DNA from: an uncultured OCS116 cluster bacterium
GTDB taxonomy: Bacteria > Pseudomonadota > Alphaproteobacteria > Rhizobiales > TMED25
Assembly (NCBI GenBank): GCA_902613795.1
Contig: CACMIP010000001.1
Location: forward strand, 168,087 to 232,086
Direction: 5' to 3'
DNA: 64,000 nucleotides
Position numbers and translations under genes: made by a program. Position 1 is the stretch's first letter, and every line of letters begins with the position of its first letter. This document shows, in pieces, positions 35,145 through 42,910 of this stretch. Below the pieces are notes generated by a model, which worked only from the letters and a program-made list of their open reading frames with translations, was not told where the DNA came from and did not search any database.

Positions 35145-35531
35145 ATGGAACCTAGTCTGACCAATAATCAAAAAATTGTGCTGCAAGCACTCGAGAATTC
35201 TGAACAGCCACTTGGCGCATATAGCATTTTATTTAATATAGAAAAGAAAGGTATAAAATCCCCGCAGCAGGTATATCGCGCGCTCGACAAACTCATAGAG
35301 ATTGGTGCGGTTCACAAGATTGAAAGTTTAAACTCATATATCGCTTGTAAGCATAAAGATTGCAAAGCTCGAGAGTCTACATCATTTTTAATTTGCCAGG
35401 TGTGCCAAAAAGTTTACGAGGTGCTTGAGAGTGATCTATCCGATAAGTTCATAAAACTATCCCAAGAGTCTAACTTTAAGTATTCCACTCATAATCTTGA
35501 AATTTTTGGGATCTGTGACTTGTGTAATTAG
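35145..35531 (+). CDS. zur: Zinc uptake regulator Zur (Fur family)
   Basis: A 128-residue Fur-family repressor. It has an N-terminal winged-helix part (LGAYSILFNIEKKGIKSPQQVYRALDKL), a short dimerisation part and two Cys pairs for structural zinc, CQVC in LICQVCQKV and CDLC in the terminal FGICDLCN. Its presence behind znuCB and the matching palindrome upstream make Zur rather than Fur or Mur the best call. It is slightly shorter than the E. coli form (171), as usual for alphaproteobacterial Zur. Confidence 0.92.
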   Translation: MEPSLTNNQKIVLQALENSEQPLGAYSILFNIEKKGIKSPQQVYRALDKLIEIGAVHKIESLNSYIACKHKDCKARESTSFLICQVCQKVYEVLESDLSDKFIKLSQESNFKYSTHNLEIFGICDLCN

Positions 35532-35539
35532 ACTCAAAA

Positions 35540-38185
35540 TTAGGAAGATCCAATATACTTGCTTATCGCATCAATTATTTCTGACTTTTTACCTAATTGA
35601 CTACCACCAGCTTGGGCCATATCATTCCGACCACCGCCTTTTATATCAGAGAATTTAGCTATAATTTTAATGATATCATTCGCACTATATTTACCCAAAA
35701 CATCCTCTGTAATACCGACAATTATCATTATTTTACCTTCCTGATTACCGATTAGAACAATTATTGCTGATTTAACTTTTGCCTTTGTTTCATCCATTAA
35801 CTGCCTTAACTCTTTCGTGGATACATCAACAAGGTTTTGATATATTAGCGTAATTTCACCAACACTAATTTCATCAAGTTTGTTACCAATATTTTGAAAT
35901 TTATCTTTTTTTCTTATATTCTCAAGCTCTCTTTCTACATGTCTTTTTTCTTTTAAAATAGCTTCCAATTTTTCGATGACGTCATCTCCCTGTACATTGA
36001 GAAGCTCCTGAGTTCTCTGCATTCGTGTATTCTGACTGGTAAGAAAATTAACTGCATTTTCGCCCGTAATAGCCTCAATTCTTCGCACACCAGAGGCAAT
36101 ACCTTGTTCGGACATAATTTTTATTAGTCCAATATCACCTGTACTTTTTGCATGTATCCCCCCGCATAACTCAATAGAAAATTTTTGATTATCATTTTCA
36201 CCCATTGAAACCACCCTAACCTCCTTACCGTACTTCTCGCCAAAGAGAGCTCTTGCACCACTATTTATTGCATCTTCTATTGTCATAATTTCTGTTTCTA
36301 CAGGATTATTTTGCATCACTATATTATTTGCTAATTTTTCGATATCCAATATTTCTTCCTTTGTGATTAGCTTTTGATGGCTAAAATCAAATCTTAATCT
36401 ATTGCCATCTACAAGAGATCCTTTTTGTGATATGTGCTCGCCTAAAACTTGTCTGAGCGCCTCATGAAGTATATGTGTTGCAGAGTGATTTTTAGAAATT
36501 TTTTTTCTACTTTCTTGATCAACATTTTGATCCAATTTTTGACCGATGCTTAAGGCCTTCGAGTCACGTGAAAGTAACCCCCTATGACAAAAAAGCCTTC
36601 CACCAATTTTCTGCACGTCTTTTACATAAAATTTGATCCCATTTTTAATATTGGTCATTTCTCCCGTATCTGCAACTTGCCCTCCGGACTCAGCATAAAA
36701 AACGCTTTGGTCTGTAATCAAGGTTGCCTCTTCATTTGGCTCTATTTTTTTAACCTCTTTCCCGTCACAAACGATAGATAACAACTCGCATTCACTTTCC
36801 AAACTATCGTACCCAATAAAGTTTGTACTTGGATATTTTGCAACAAGTTCAAAATCGAACTTATTATTTGATTTTTCACCAGACCCCTTCCAAGAAGACT
36901 TTGTTTGTTTTTTTTGCTTGTCCATAGATTGATTGAATTTTTTCTTATCGACTTTAATATTTTTGGATTTTAGCAAGTCTTCTGTTAAATCAAGTGGAAA
37001 GCCGAAAGTATCATATAATTTAAACGCTACCTCTCCGGAGAAAATTCTTTTATCCCCGACCCCTTCTATTTCATCATTGAGGATCTTTAGTCCCCTACCT
37101 AGTGTTTCTCGGAATTTATTTTCTTCAAACTCTAACGTTTCACTGATCAGCATCTCGTTTGTCTTCAGCTCAGGGTATGCAGTGCCCATCTCGGTAATTA
37201 ATGTTGGCAGCAGTTGATGTAAAATAGGCTCTTTATAGCCCAATAAATCTGCATGCCGTGTGGCGCGTCTGCAAATCCTCCTTAGCACATAACCTCGACC
37301 TTCATTGGATGGTAATACTCCATCCGCAACTAAAAATGCTGTTGACCTCAAATGATCTGAAATAACTCGGTAGCTGGCTATGTCGTCACCTGGGGTTTTT
37401 TGAATTACCTCACTTATTTTATTTATTAATGATTGGAAGATATCAATATCAAAATTAGAATGAGTAGAATTGAGTACTGCAGTCATTCTTTCAAGGCCCA
37501 TCCCTGTGTCTATTGATGGATTTGGTAAGTTAATACGTTCTTTTTCACTGAGCTGTTCATACTGCATAAATACTAAATTCCATATCTCAACAAATCTATC
37601 TCCATCTTCATTTGCACTTCCTGGTGGACCACCCTCAACATGATCTCCATGATCATAGAATATCTCTGAACATGGACCGCATGGCCCCGTATCGCCCATT
37701 GACCAGAAATTATCGCTGGTATCTATTTTTATTATTTTACTTTCACTCAGGCCTGAAATTTTTTTCCAAAGTTTATGCGCTTCTTCGTCTTCGTGAAATA
37801 CTGTAACTAATAATTTATCTTTTGGGATTGCAAATTCCTTTGTAATTAATTCCCAGGCAAAACTTATTGCGTCTTCCTTGAAGTAATCACCAAAGGAAAA
37901 ATTACCAAGCATTTCAAAAAAAGTGTGATGCCTATGAGTATACCCAACATTATCTAAATCATTGTGCTTTCCACCCGCTCGAACACATTTTTGTGAGGTT
38001 ACAACCCTCTTTGTGTCTGGGGACTCAATACCTGTAAAACAGTTTTTAAATTGAACCATTCCAGCATTTGTGAATAATAATGATGGATCATTAAGTGGAA
38101 CTAGTGGACTAGATTTGTTTATTGAGTGCCCATTATCCTGAAAATAGCCAAGGAATTTATTTCTAACTTCATTCGAATTAACCAT
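35540..38185 (-). CDS. alaS: Alanyl-tRNA synthetase
   Basis: An 881-residue AlaRS. The class II core starts with MVNSNEVRNKFL and has FTNAGMVQFK, DNFWSMGDTGPCGPCSEI and GYVLRRICRRATRHA. The editing domain zinc ligands are the His of HSATHILHEALRQVL and the Cys of CGGIHAKSTGDIG. A C-terminal DHHA1-like domain ends in GGRNDMAQAGGS. Two Met codons (38191 and 38185) are possible; the second gives the usual start. Its order behind recA matches that of Caulobacter and other Alphaproteobacteria. Confidence 0.97.
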   Translation of the reverse strand: MVNSNEVRNKFLGYFQDNGHSINKSSPLVPLNDPSLLFTNAGMVQFKNCFTGIESPDTKRVVTSQKCVRAGGKHNDLDNVGYTHRHHTFFEMLGNFSFGDYFKEDAISFAWELITKEFAIPKDKLLVTVFHEDEEAHKLWKKISGLSESKIIKIDTSDNFWSMGDTGPCGPCSEIFYDHGDHVEGGPPGSANEDGDRFVEIWNLVFMQYEQLSEKERINLPNPSIDTGMGLERMTAVLNSTHSNFDIDIFQSLINKISEVIQKTPGDDIASYRVISDHLRSTAFLVADGVLPSNEGRGYVLRRICRRATRHADLLGYKEPILHQLLPTLITEMGTAYPELKTNEMLISETLEFEENKFRETLGRGLKILNDEIEGVGDKRIFSGEVAFKLYDTFGFPLDLTEDLLKSKNIKVDKKKFNQSMDKQKKQTKSSWKGSGEKSNNKFDFELVAKYPSTNFIGYDSLESECELLSIVCDGKEVKKIEPNEEATLITDQSVFYAESGGQVADTGEMTNIKNGIKFYVKDVQKIGGRLFCHRGLLSRDSKALSIGQKLDQNVDQESRKKISKNHSATHILHEALRQVLGEHISQKGSLVDGNRLRFDFSHQKLITKEEILDIEKLANNIVMQNNPVETEIMTIEDAINSGARALFGEKYGKEVRVVSMGENDNQKFSIELCGGIHAKSTGDIGLIKIMSEQGIASGVRRIEAITGENAVNFLTSQNTRMQRTQELLNVQGDDVIEKLEAILKEKRHVERELENIRKKDKFQNIGNKLDEISVGEITLIYQNLVDVSTKELRQLMDETKAKVKSAIIVLIGNQEGKIMIIVGITEDVLGKYSANDIIKIIAKFSDIKGGGRNDMAQAGGSQLGKKSEIIDAISKYIGSS

Positions 38186-38235
38186 GCACACAATTATAGA
38201 CTAGTGATAGATTAAATGTCTATAAGGTTTAGGTA

Positions 38236-39330
38236 TTATTCGGAGATCTGAACATTTTTTTCTTCATCATTATCCGCATGCTCGTCAGGAGAAGAGTCCT
38301 TCTTTTGTGAGGCAGCTCTTATCTGATTTTCAATTTGTTCCGCTATTTCTGAATTCTCTTTAAGAAATTGCCTCGCATTTTCCTTTCCTTGCCCAAGTCT
38401 TTCATCTCCATATGCATACCAAGAGCCCGCCTTATCTACTATGCCAATTTTTACACCTAGATCTATTAGCTCTCCAGCTTTTGATATACCCTCACCATAC
38501 ATAATATCGAATTCAACTTGCTTGAAAGGTGGAGCCACTTTATTTTTTACTATCTTACATCTCGTTTCATGACCTATCACTTCATCCTTTTCTTTTATTT
38601 GAGCTATTCTTCTAATATCAATTCTGACAGAGGAATAAAACTTGAGAGCATTACCACCAGTCGTCGTCTCGGGGCTTCCAAACATAACACCAATTTTCAT
38701 TCTTATTTGATTGATGAATATGACCATACAATTCGATCGTGCAATGGATGCTGTTAGTTTTCTTAGAGCTTGACTCATTAATCTAGCTTGAAGGCCAGGC
38801 AATGAGTCTCCCATGTCGCCTTCCAATTCAGCCCTTGGTGTAAGCGCAGCAACTGAGTCAATGACTAGTACACTGACGGCTCCTGTTCTTACCAACGTAT
38901 CGGCAATTTCTAATGCCTGTTCACCGGTATCAGGTTGCGAAATTAATAATTCTTCTATATTTACACCTAATCTTTTTGCATATGTTGGATCTAGAGCATG
39001 TTCCGCATCAATGAAAGAGCATACACCACCCTTTTTTTGTGCTTCAGCTATAGTATGCAAAGCTAGTGTTGTCTTACCTGATGATTCAGGTCCATATATT
39101 TCAATGACTCTGCCTTTTGGAAAACCTCCGATACCTAAGCCAATATCTAAACCAAGAGAACCGGTTGGAATTGACTCTATCTCCACAACAACACCATCCG
39201 TTCCAAGTTTCATTATTGAACCTTTGCCAAACGATTTCTCAATTTGCGTTAGAGCAGTTTCTAGTGCTTTATTTTTTGCACTATCGGATGTACTTTCTTT
39301 ATCAACTGCATATAATGACTTGTCTGACAT
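38236..39330 (-). CDS. recA: RecA recombinase
   Basis: A 364-residue RecA. The Walker [15 protein letters not shown], the LVIDSVAAL segment, loop-2 region with [16 protein letters not shown] and INQIRMKIG are all intact. It catalyses strand exchange and promotes LexA self-cleavage in the SOS response. The C-terminal tail is acidic ([14 protein letters not shown]), as usual. It is transcribed toward alaS with 50 bp between them. A LexA-like half-site pair is found upstream within the likely promoter. Confidence 0.98.
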   Translation of the reverse strand: MSDKSLYAVDKESTSDSAKNKALETALTQIEKSFGKGSIMKLGTDGVVVEIESIPTGSLGLDIGLGIGGFPKGRVIEIYGPESSGKTTLALHTIAEAQKKGGVCSFIDAEHALDPTYAKRLGVNIEELLISQPDTGEQALEIADTLVRTGAVSVLVIDSVAALTPRAELEGDMGDSLPGLQARLMSQALRKLTASIARSNCMVIFINQIRMKIGVMFGSPETTTGGNALKFYSSVRIDIRRIAQIKEKDEVIGHETRCKIVKNKVAPPFKQVEFDIMYGEGISKAGELIDLGVKIGIVDKAGSWYAYGDERLGQGKENARQFLKENSEIAEQIENQIRAASQKKDSSPDEHADNDEEKNVQISE

Positions 39331-39371
39331 TTCAATTTACCTTTCATAAATACAATTATTATTTTAGGTTT

Positions 39372-39398
39372 GTACCACTTTTGTTCTCGTCTCGTCAA
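39372..39398 (-). promoter_or_regulatory. Putative recA promoter with LexA-like SOS box
   Basis: On the minus strand a TTGACG (-35, 39393-39398) lies upstream of recA. Between it and the expected -10 is GAAC-N7-GTAC (39372-39386), or GTAC-N7-GTTC on the plus strand. The alphaproteobacterial SOS box is usually GTTC-N7-GTTC, so this has one mismatched base in a half-site. The position between -35 and -10 fits repression by LexA. No lexA gene is in the window. Confidence 0.4.
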
Positions 39399-39417
39399 GT
39401 ATAATTTTTAAAAAAAA

Positions 39418-40830
39418 CTAGCTTTGAATAACCTTTTTCACAGTTAAATTTAATTCTTCTAAGGTGAAAGGTTTATTTAAGAAATAAACTTCTTTTTCCT
39501 CGATAGAAATAAGATTCTCATGATTCTCTGTGTAGCCAGAAATAAATAAAATTTTTTGCTGTGGATTATTTTTTTTTATTTTACTGGCCAGCGTTGGCCC
39601 ATCCATTTCAGGCATCATTACATCTGTAATTACTAGATCATAATTATTTTTTTCTTCGTTTACATATTTTAGAGCTGAGATTCCATCATACGCTTCTGTA
39701 ATATTATAACCTGATAACTCTAATGCTTTCTTTGTAAAGGTTCTAACTGAGTCTTCGTCTTCCACAAGGAGTATAGCGCCGCTTCCTGTTATATCTTTGG
39801 TATTTTTTTTATTTATGATTGCCGTGTCATTTGTTTCCCTCACGTTCACTTCAATGCACCTTGGAATATAGATTTCAAATTTTGCTCCTTCACCAGTCTC
39901 GGTATTGGTTAAAAAAATATACCCGTTTAGCTGTTTAATTATCCCATAAACCATTGATAGACCCAAACCGGTTCCCTGCACTCCTTTACTTGAATAAAAT
40001 GGTTCAAATATCTTTTCTTTCATTTCAGAAGGCACCCCCCCACCATTGTCAGTTACGGTTACTCTTACATAATCTCTATCTTCCAGATTAACAGCGTAAT
40101 GTCTTGGAATATCCACATTTAAAATATTGTCTGTTTGTATTGTGATAACCCCATCTTTCTTATTGACTTCAATAGCATCTCTGGCATTAATGACAAGGTT
40201 AGTGATTACTGACTCAAATTGGTTCAGATCAGCCCTAATGTTCCACAGTTTTGAATCATGCTTGAGATCAATTTTTATTTTATCTCCTACGAGTCGATTT
40301 AGAAGAAGCGTTTGTTCTTGCAATAGATCGGTTAACGAGATTATTTCTAAATTAAAATTTTGTTGCCTTGAATAAGCAAGCAATTGCCTGACAATACCTG
40401 CAGCTCTTTGCGCATTCTCTCTTATTTCCTGCAGCTCTCGAAATGTAGGGTCCTCAGGTTTAAATCTCAAAATCAGAAGATCTGTTGAAACAATGATAGC
40501 GGTCAATACATTATTGAAGTCATGCGCAACCCCACCAGCTAGCTGCCCAATTGACTGTATTTTTTGGTTTTGATAAGACCTTTGATCTATCTCAAGGTCT
40601 ATTGTGCTATTTTTTTTATCTGTGCCCGAATTATCTCTAAATAATTGCTCAAAAATAAAGACGATTCCAAGAGCAGATAGGATTGTGATAACTATAAATA
40701 TCGTTTGATACTGAAAAAAAGCTAAGCCAAAAAATATAGACAAAACAGCCAGCGCAAAATAGAAAATTGTCGCCTTTGGGCCATTTGAGTGAGGTTTATT
40801 TGAACCTATATATTTTTTCGTTTCTTTCAT
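39418..40830 (-). CDS. cckA: CckA-like hybrid histidine kinase
   Basis: A 470-residue hybrid kinase. Two transmembrane helices lie at about 22-60. The HisKA phosphoacceptor is H103 in GGVAHDFNNVLTAI. The HATPase_c domain has N216 in INARDAI and DNGGG at 261-265. A C-terminal receiver carries acceptor D403 (ITDVMMPEMDG) and K453. The HDFNN motif and gene order next to recA match CckA, which phosphorylates ChpT and CtrA in the Alphaproteobacteria cell-cycle pathway. It lacks PAS domains found in larger CckA proteins, as in other streamlined members. Its first 35 bp overlap dksA. Confidence 0.85.
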   Translation of the reverse strand: MKETKKYIGSNKPHSNGPKATIFYFALAVLSIFFGLAFFQYQTIFIVITILSALGIVFIFEQLFRDNSGTDKKNSTIDLEIDQRSYQNQKIQSIGQLAGGVAHDFNNVLTAIIVSTDLLILRFKPEDPTFRELQEIRENAQRAAGIVRQLLAYSRQQNFNLEIISLTDLLQEQTLLLNRLVGDKIKIDLKHDSKLWNIRADLNQFESVITNLVINARDAIEVNKKDGVITIQTDNILNVDIPRHYAVNLEDRDYVRVTVTDNGGGVPSEMKEKIFEPFYSSKGVQGTGLGLSMVYGIIKQLNGYIFLTNTETGEGAKFEIYIPRCIEVNVRETNDTAIINKKNTKDITGSGAILLVEDEDSVRTFTKKALELSGYNITEAYDGISALKYVNEEKNNYDLVITDVMMPEMDGPTLASKIKKNNPQQKILFISGYTENHENLISIEEKEVYFLNKPFTLEELNLTVKKVIQS

Positions 40831-41203
40831 GCCTTTCTTGCGCTTCCACCGATAGAGTTGCTGTAGGTCTGGCCTCCAATCTTGCTAATCCAATTGGATC
40901 TCCAGTTTCTTCACAGTAACCATACTCGCCATCTTCAATGCTTTTGAGCGCCTTATCAATCTTCGAAATTAATTTTCTTTGACGATCTCGGGCTCTTAAC
41001 TCAATTGATCGATCCGTTTCATTTGAGGCTCTATCTGTGTCATCAGGAAAGGAGTTTTTTTCTTGTAAGTTTTCAAGTGTTAGTTTTGAGTTTGAGATTA
41101 TCTCTTCCTTCCAATTTTGAAGTTTATCTCTGAAATACTCAAGATGCTTTTCGCACATGTACTCCTCAGATTCGCTCGGAATGTAATTATCATTAACCAC
41201 CAT
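40796..41203 (-). CDS. dksA: DksA-type RNA polymerase-binding transcription factor
   Basis: A 135-residue DksA-like protein. The coiled-coil region includes YFRDKLQNWKEEI and ETDRSIELRARDRQRKLISKIDKAL, followed by GEYGYCEETGDPIGLARL and the terminal AQERHERNEK. Only one of the four zinc-finger Cys (in YGYCEE) is left. This is the usual alphaproteobacterial form, which works without a zinc finger. It binds RNA polymerase with ppGpp and modulates rRNA and amino-acid promoters. The ATG at 41201-41203 is selected because GAGG lies six bases upstream; an upstream TTG or ATG would not improve it. It overlaps the kinase gene by 35 bp. Confidence 0.92.
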   Translation of the reverse strand: MVVNDNYIPSESEEYMCEKHLEYFRDKLQNWKEEIISNSKLTLENLQEKNSFPDDTDRASNETDRSIELRARDRQRKLISKIDKALKSIEDGEYGYCEETGDPIGLARLEARPTATLSVEAQERHERNEKIYRFK

Positions 41204-41310
41204 AACTAACCTCATTAGCAAATTTGATAATATTTATATAGACTTATCTAAAAAACTAATCAATGAATTAAAAAAAAAAAATAAAAAAAATGCTTTACTG
41301 TTAATAATGT

Positions 41311-42333
41311 TTATTGGTTTAAAAGTTTTTTCTGAAGAGAGCTGCTTGTTGTTGTGTACTGCAGAGTGTGCTTTTCATCGGGATTTATTCTTTTAAATAC
41401 TGCATGTGCCATTAAAGCCGCCTCATGAAAACCAGACAAGATTAGCTTCAGTTTACCTGGATATGTATTAATATCTCCAACTGCATAAATGCCAGGAATA
41501 CTTGTTTCAAAAGTTTCGGTGCTAACAACAATCCTTTCATCTGATAAATCGATACCCCATTTATCGACAGGCCCCAGTGACATTGTGAGACCGAAGAAAG
41601 GCATAAGTATATCGCATGGCAAGTCTAGAATTTTATTTTCTTTTACACATTTAACTGCAGTTAAGTTACCATCGCTACCAATAATCTCATTTACTTGACC
41701 AACATGGAATTGGATCTTTCCAGCATCTCTAAGACCCATCACTTTTTCGACCGTAGCAGGTGCGCCGCGGAATTTATCTCTTCTGTGCACAAGTGTAAGG
41801 CTTTTGGCTATATCATAAAGCTGCAAAGTCCAGTCTAGAGCGCTATCTCCACCACCTAATATAACAATATCCTTATTTTTGAAATGATCCACTCTATCTA
41901 TTGAGTATCTTATTGATTTGCTGTATTTATCCAGATCCTGAATATTCGGTTTTTTCGGTTCAAATGATCCTCCCCCAGCTGCAACAACAACAGCTTTAAC
42001 ATCAAAGACAAGACCCTTATCTGTTTCAACCAGCCAATTTCCATTCTTTTGCTTTCTAATTTTATCTGCAAGCTGCTCGTGATGAAATATAGGAGAAAAT
42101 GGTTTTACCTGCTTTAATAAATTCTCGGTGAGATCTTGCCCTGTTATTACAGGGTAAGCAGGGATATCGTATATTGGTTTTTCCGGGTATAGTTGGGCGC
42201 ATTGCCCACCAGGTTTATTCAAAATATCAATTACGTGACAGTTTAAATTTAAAAGACCAAGTTCAAATACAGCGAATAATCCAACCGGACCCGCCCCGAT
42301 TATTAATGCATCTGTTTGTATTGGATTACCCAT
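41311..42333 (-). CDS. Ferredoxin--NADP reductase, thioredoxin-reductase type
   Basis: About 340 residues of a TrxR-like flavoprotein, lacking the CxxC of thioredoxin reductase. It has the N-terminal GAGPVGLFAVFEL, a second nucleotide motif VILGGGDSALDWTLQL and a C-terminal PGIYAVGDINTYPGK. These are traits of the ferredoxin/flavodoxin-NADP reductase group first known from Gram-positives and green sulfur bacteria, also present in Alphaproteobacteria. The start at the internal MGNPIQTDALIIGAG (42333) gives no overlap with the ferredoxin gene upstream. It probably reduces the neighbouring 2Fe-2S ferredoxin. Confidence 0.9.
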   Translation of the reverse strand: MGNPIQTDALIIGAGPVGLFAVFELGLLNLNCHVIDILNKPGGQCAQLYPEKPIYDIPAYPVITGQDLTENLLKQVKPFSPIFHHEQLADKIRKQKNGNWLVETDKGLVFDVKAVVVAAGGGSFEPKKPNIQDLDKYSKSIRYSIDRVDHFKNKDIVILGGGDSALDWTLQLYDIAKSLTLVHRRDKFRGAPATVEKVMGLRDAGKIQFHVGQVNEIIGSDGNLTAVKCVKENKILDLPCDILMPFFGLTMSLGPVDKWGIDLSDERIVVSTETFETSIPGIYAVGDINTYPGKLKLILSGFHEAALMAHAVFKRINPDEKHTLQYTTTSSSLQKKLLNQ

Positions 42334-42343
42334 AAATGCACCA

Positions 42344-42664
42344 CTAAAATTGCTTTTCAGGAGTTTGGATGGTAATACCGTCAAGTGCCTTATCAATCTT
42401 GATTTGACATGAAAGCCTACTATTTTCTTTCACATCAATTGCAAAGTCCAGCATGTCTTCTTCCATTTCTGTTGGTGCGTCAAGTTTATGTACCCATTCA
42501 TCTTGAATATAAACGTGGCATGTTGCGCATGAGCAACCACCCCCACATTCAGCTTCTATTTCATGAATATCATTATTTTTTGCGCAGTCCATTATGGTCT
42601 CCCCCTCTGTTGCATTAACAGATTTTAGTATGCCCTTTGAGCTTATAAAATTAATTACTACCAT
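42344..42664 (-). CDS. 2Fe-2S ferredoxin of the adrenodoxin type
   Basis: A 106-residue 2Fe-2S ferredoxin with the cysteine pattern C40-X5-C46-X2-C49 in AECGGGCSCATC and a further Cys in RLSCQIKID near residue 87. It is the adrenodoxin/FdxB class used for Fe-S cluster assembly, P450 or other monooxygenase electron supply. The ferredoxin-NADP reductase gene follows after 10 bp, so reductase and ferredoxin form a functional pair. The upstream 246-bp gap is low-complexity AT-rich DNA with no apparent gene. Confidence 0.93.
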   Translation of the reverse strand: MVVINFISSKGILKSVNATEGETIMDCAKNNDIHEIEAECGGGCSCATCHVYIQDEWVHKLDAPTEMEEDMLDFAIDVKENSRLSCQIKIDKALDGITIQTPEKQF

Positions 42665-42910
42665 AAATTACTTTCTTAAAAAAAATACGCTCTTTTGATA
42701 TAATAGCTTTCCCGTCAAATTCAAATGACTTTGTTGCATATATACTATAATTTAAATAAACAGATTCGATATATTAGAATAATTTATCCAAATAATATGT
42801 ATATTCTACATATAAATATTATTTGATATTTGATAATCTTTAACTTAATATATAAAGTTAGGTAAATATAACTAAAGAATTAATATAATTGAAATTTTTA
42901 TTGTTAAAAA

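Noticed and set aside
42665-42910. Gene or riboswitch in the largest gap of the window, 246 bp
   Set aside because: It is AT-rich sequence with short imperfect repeats only. No coding frame or known RNA motif could be supported.
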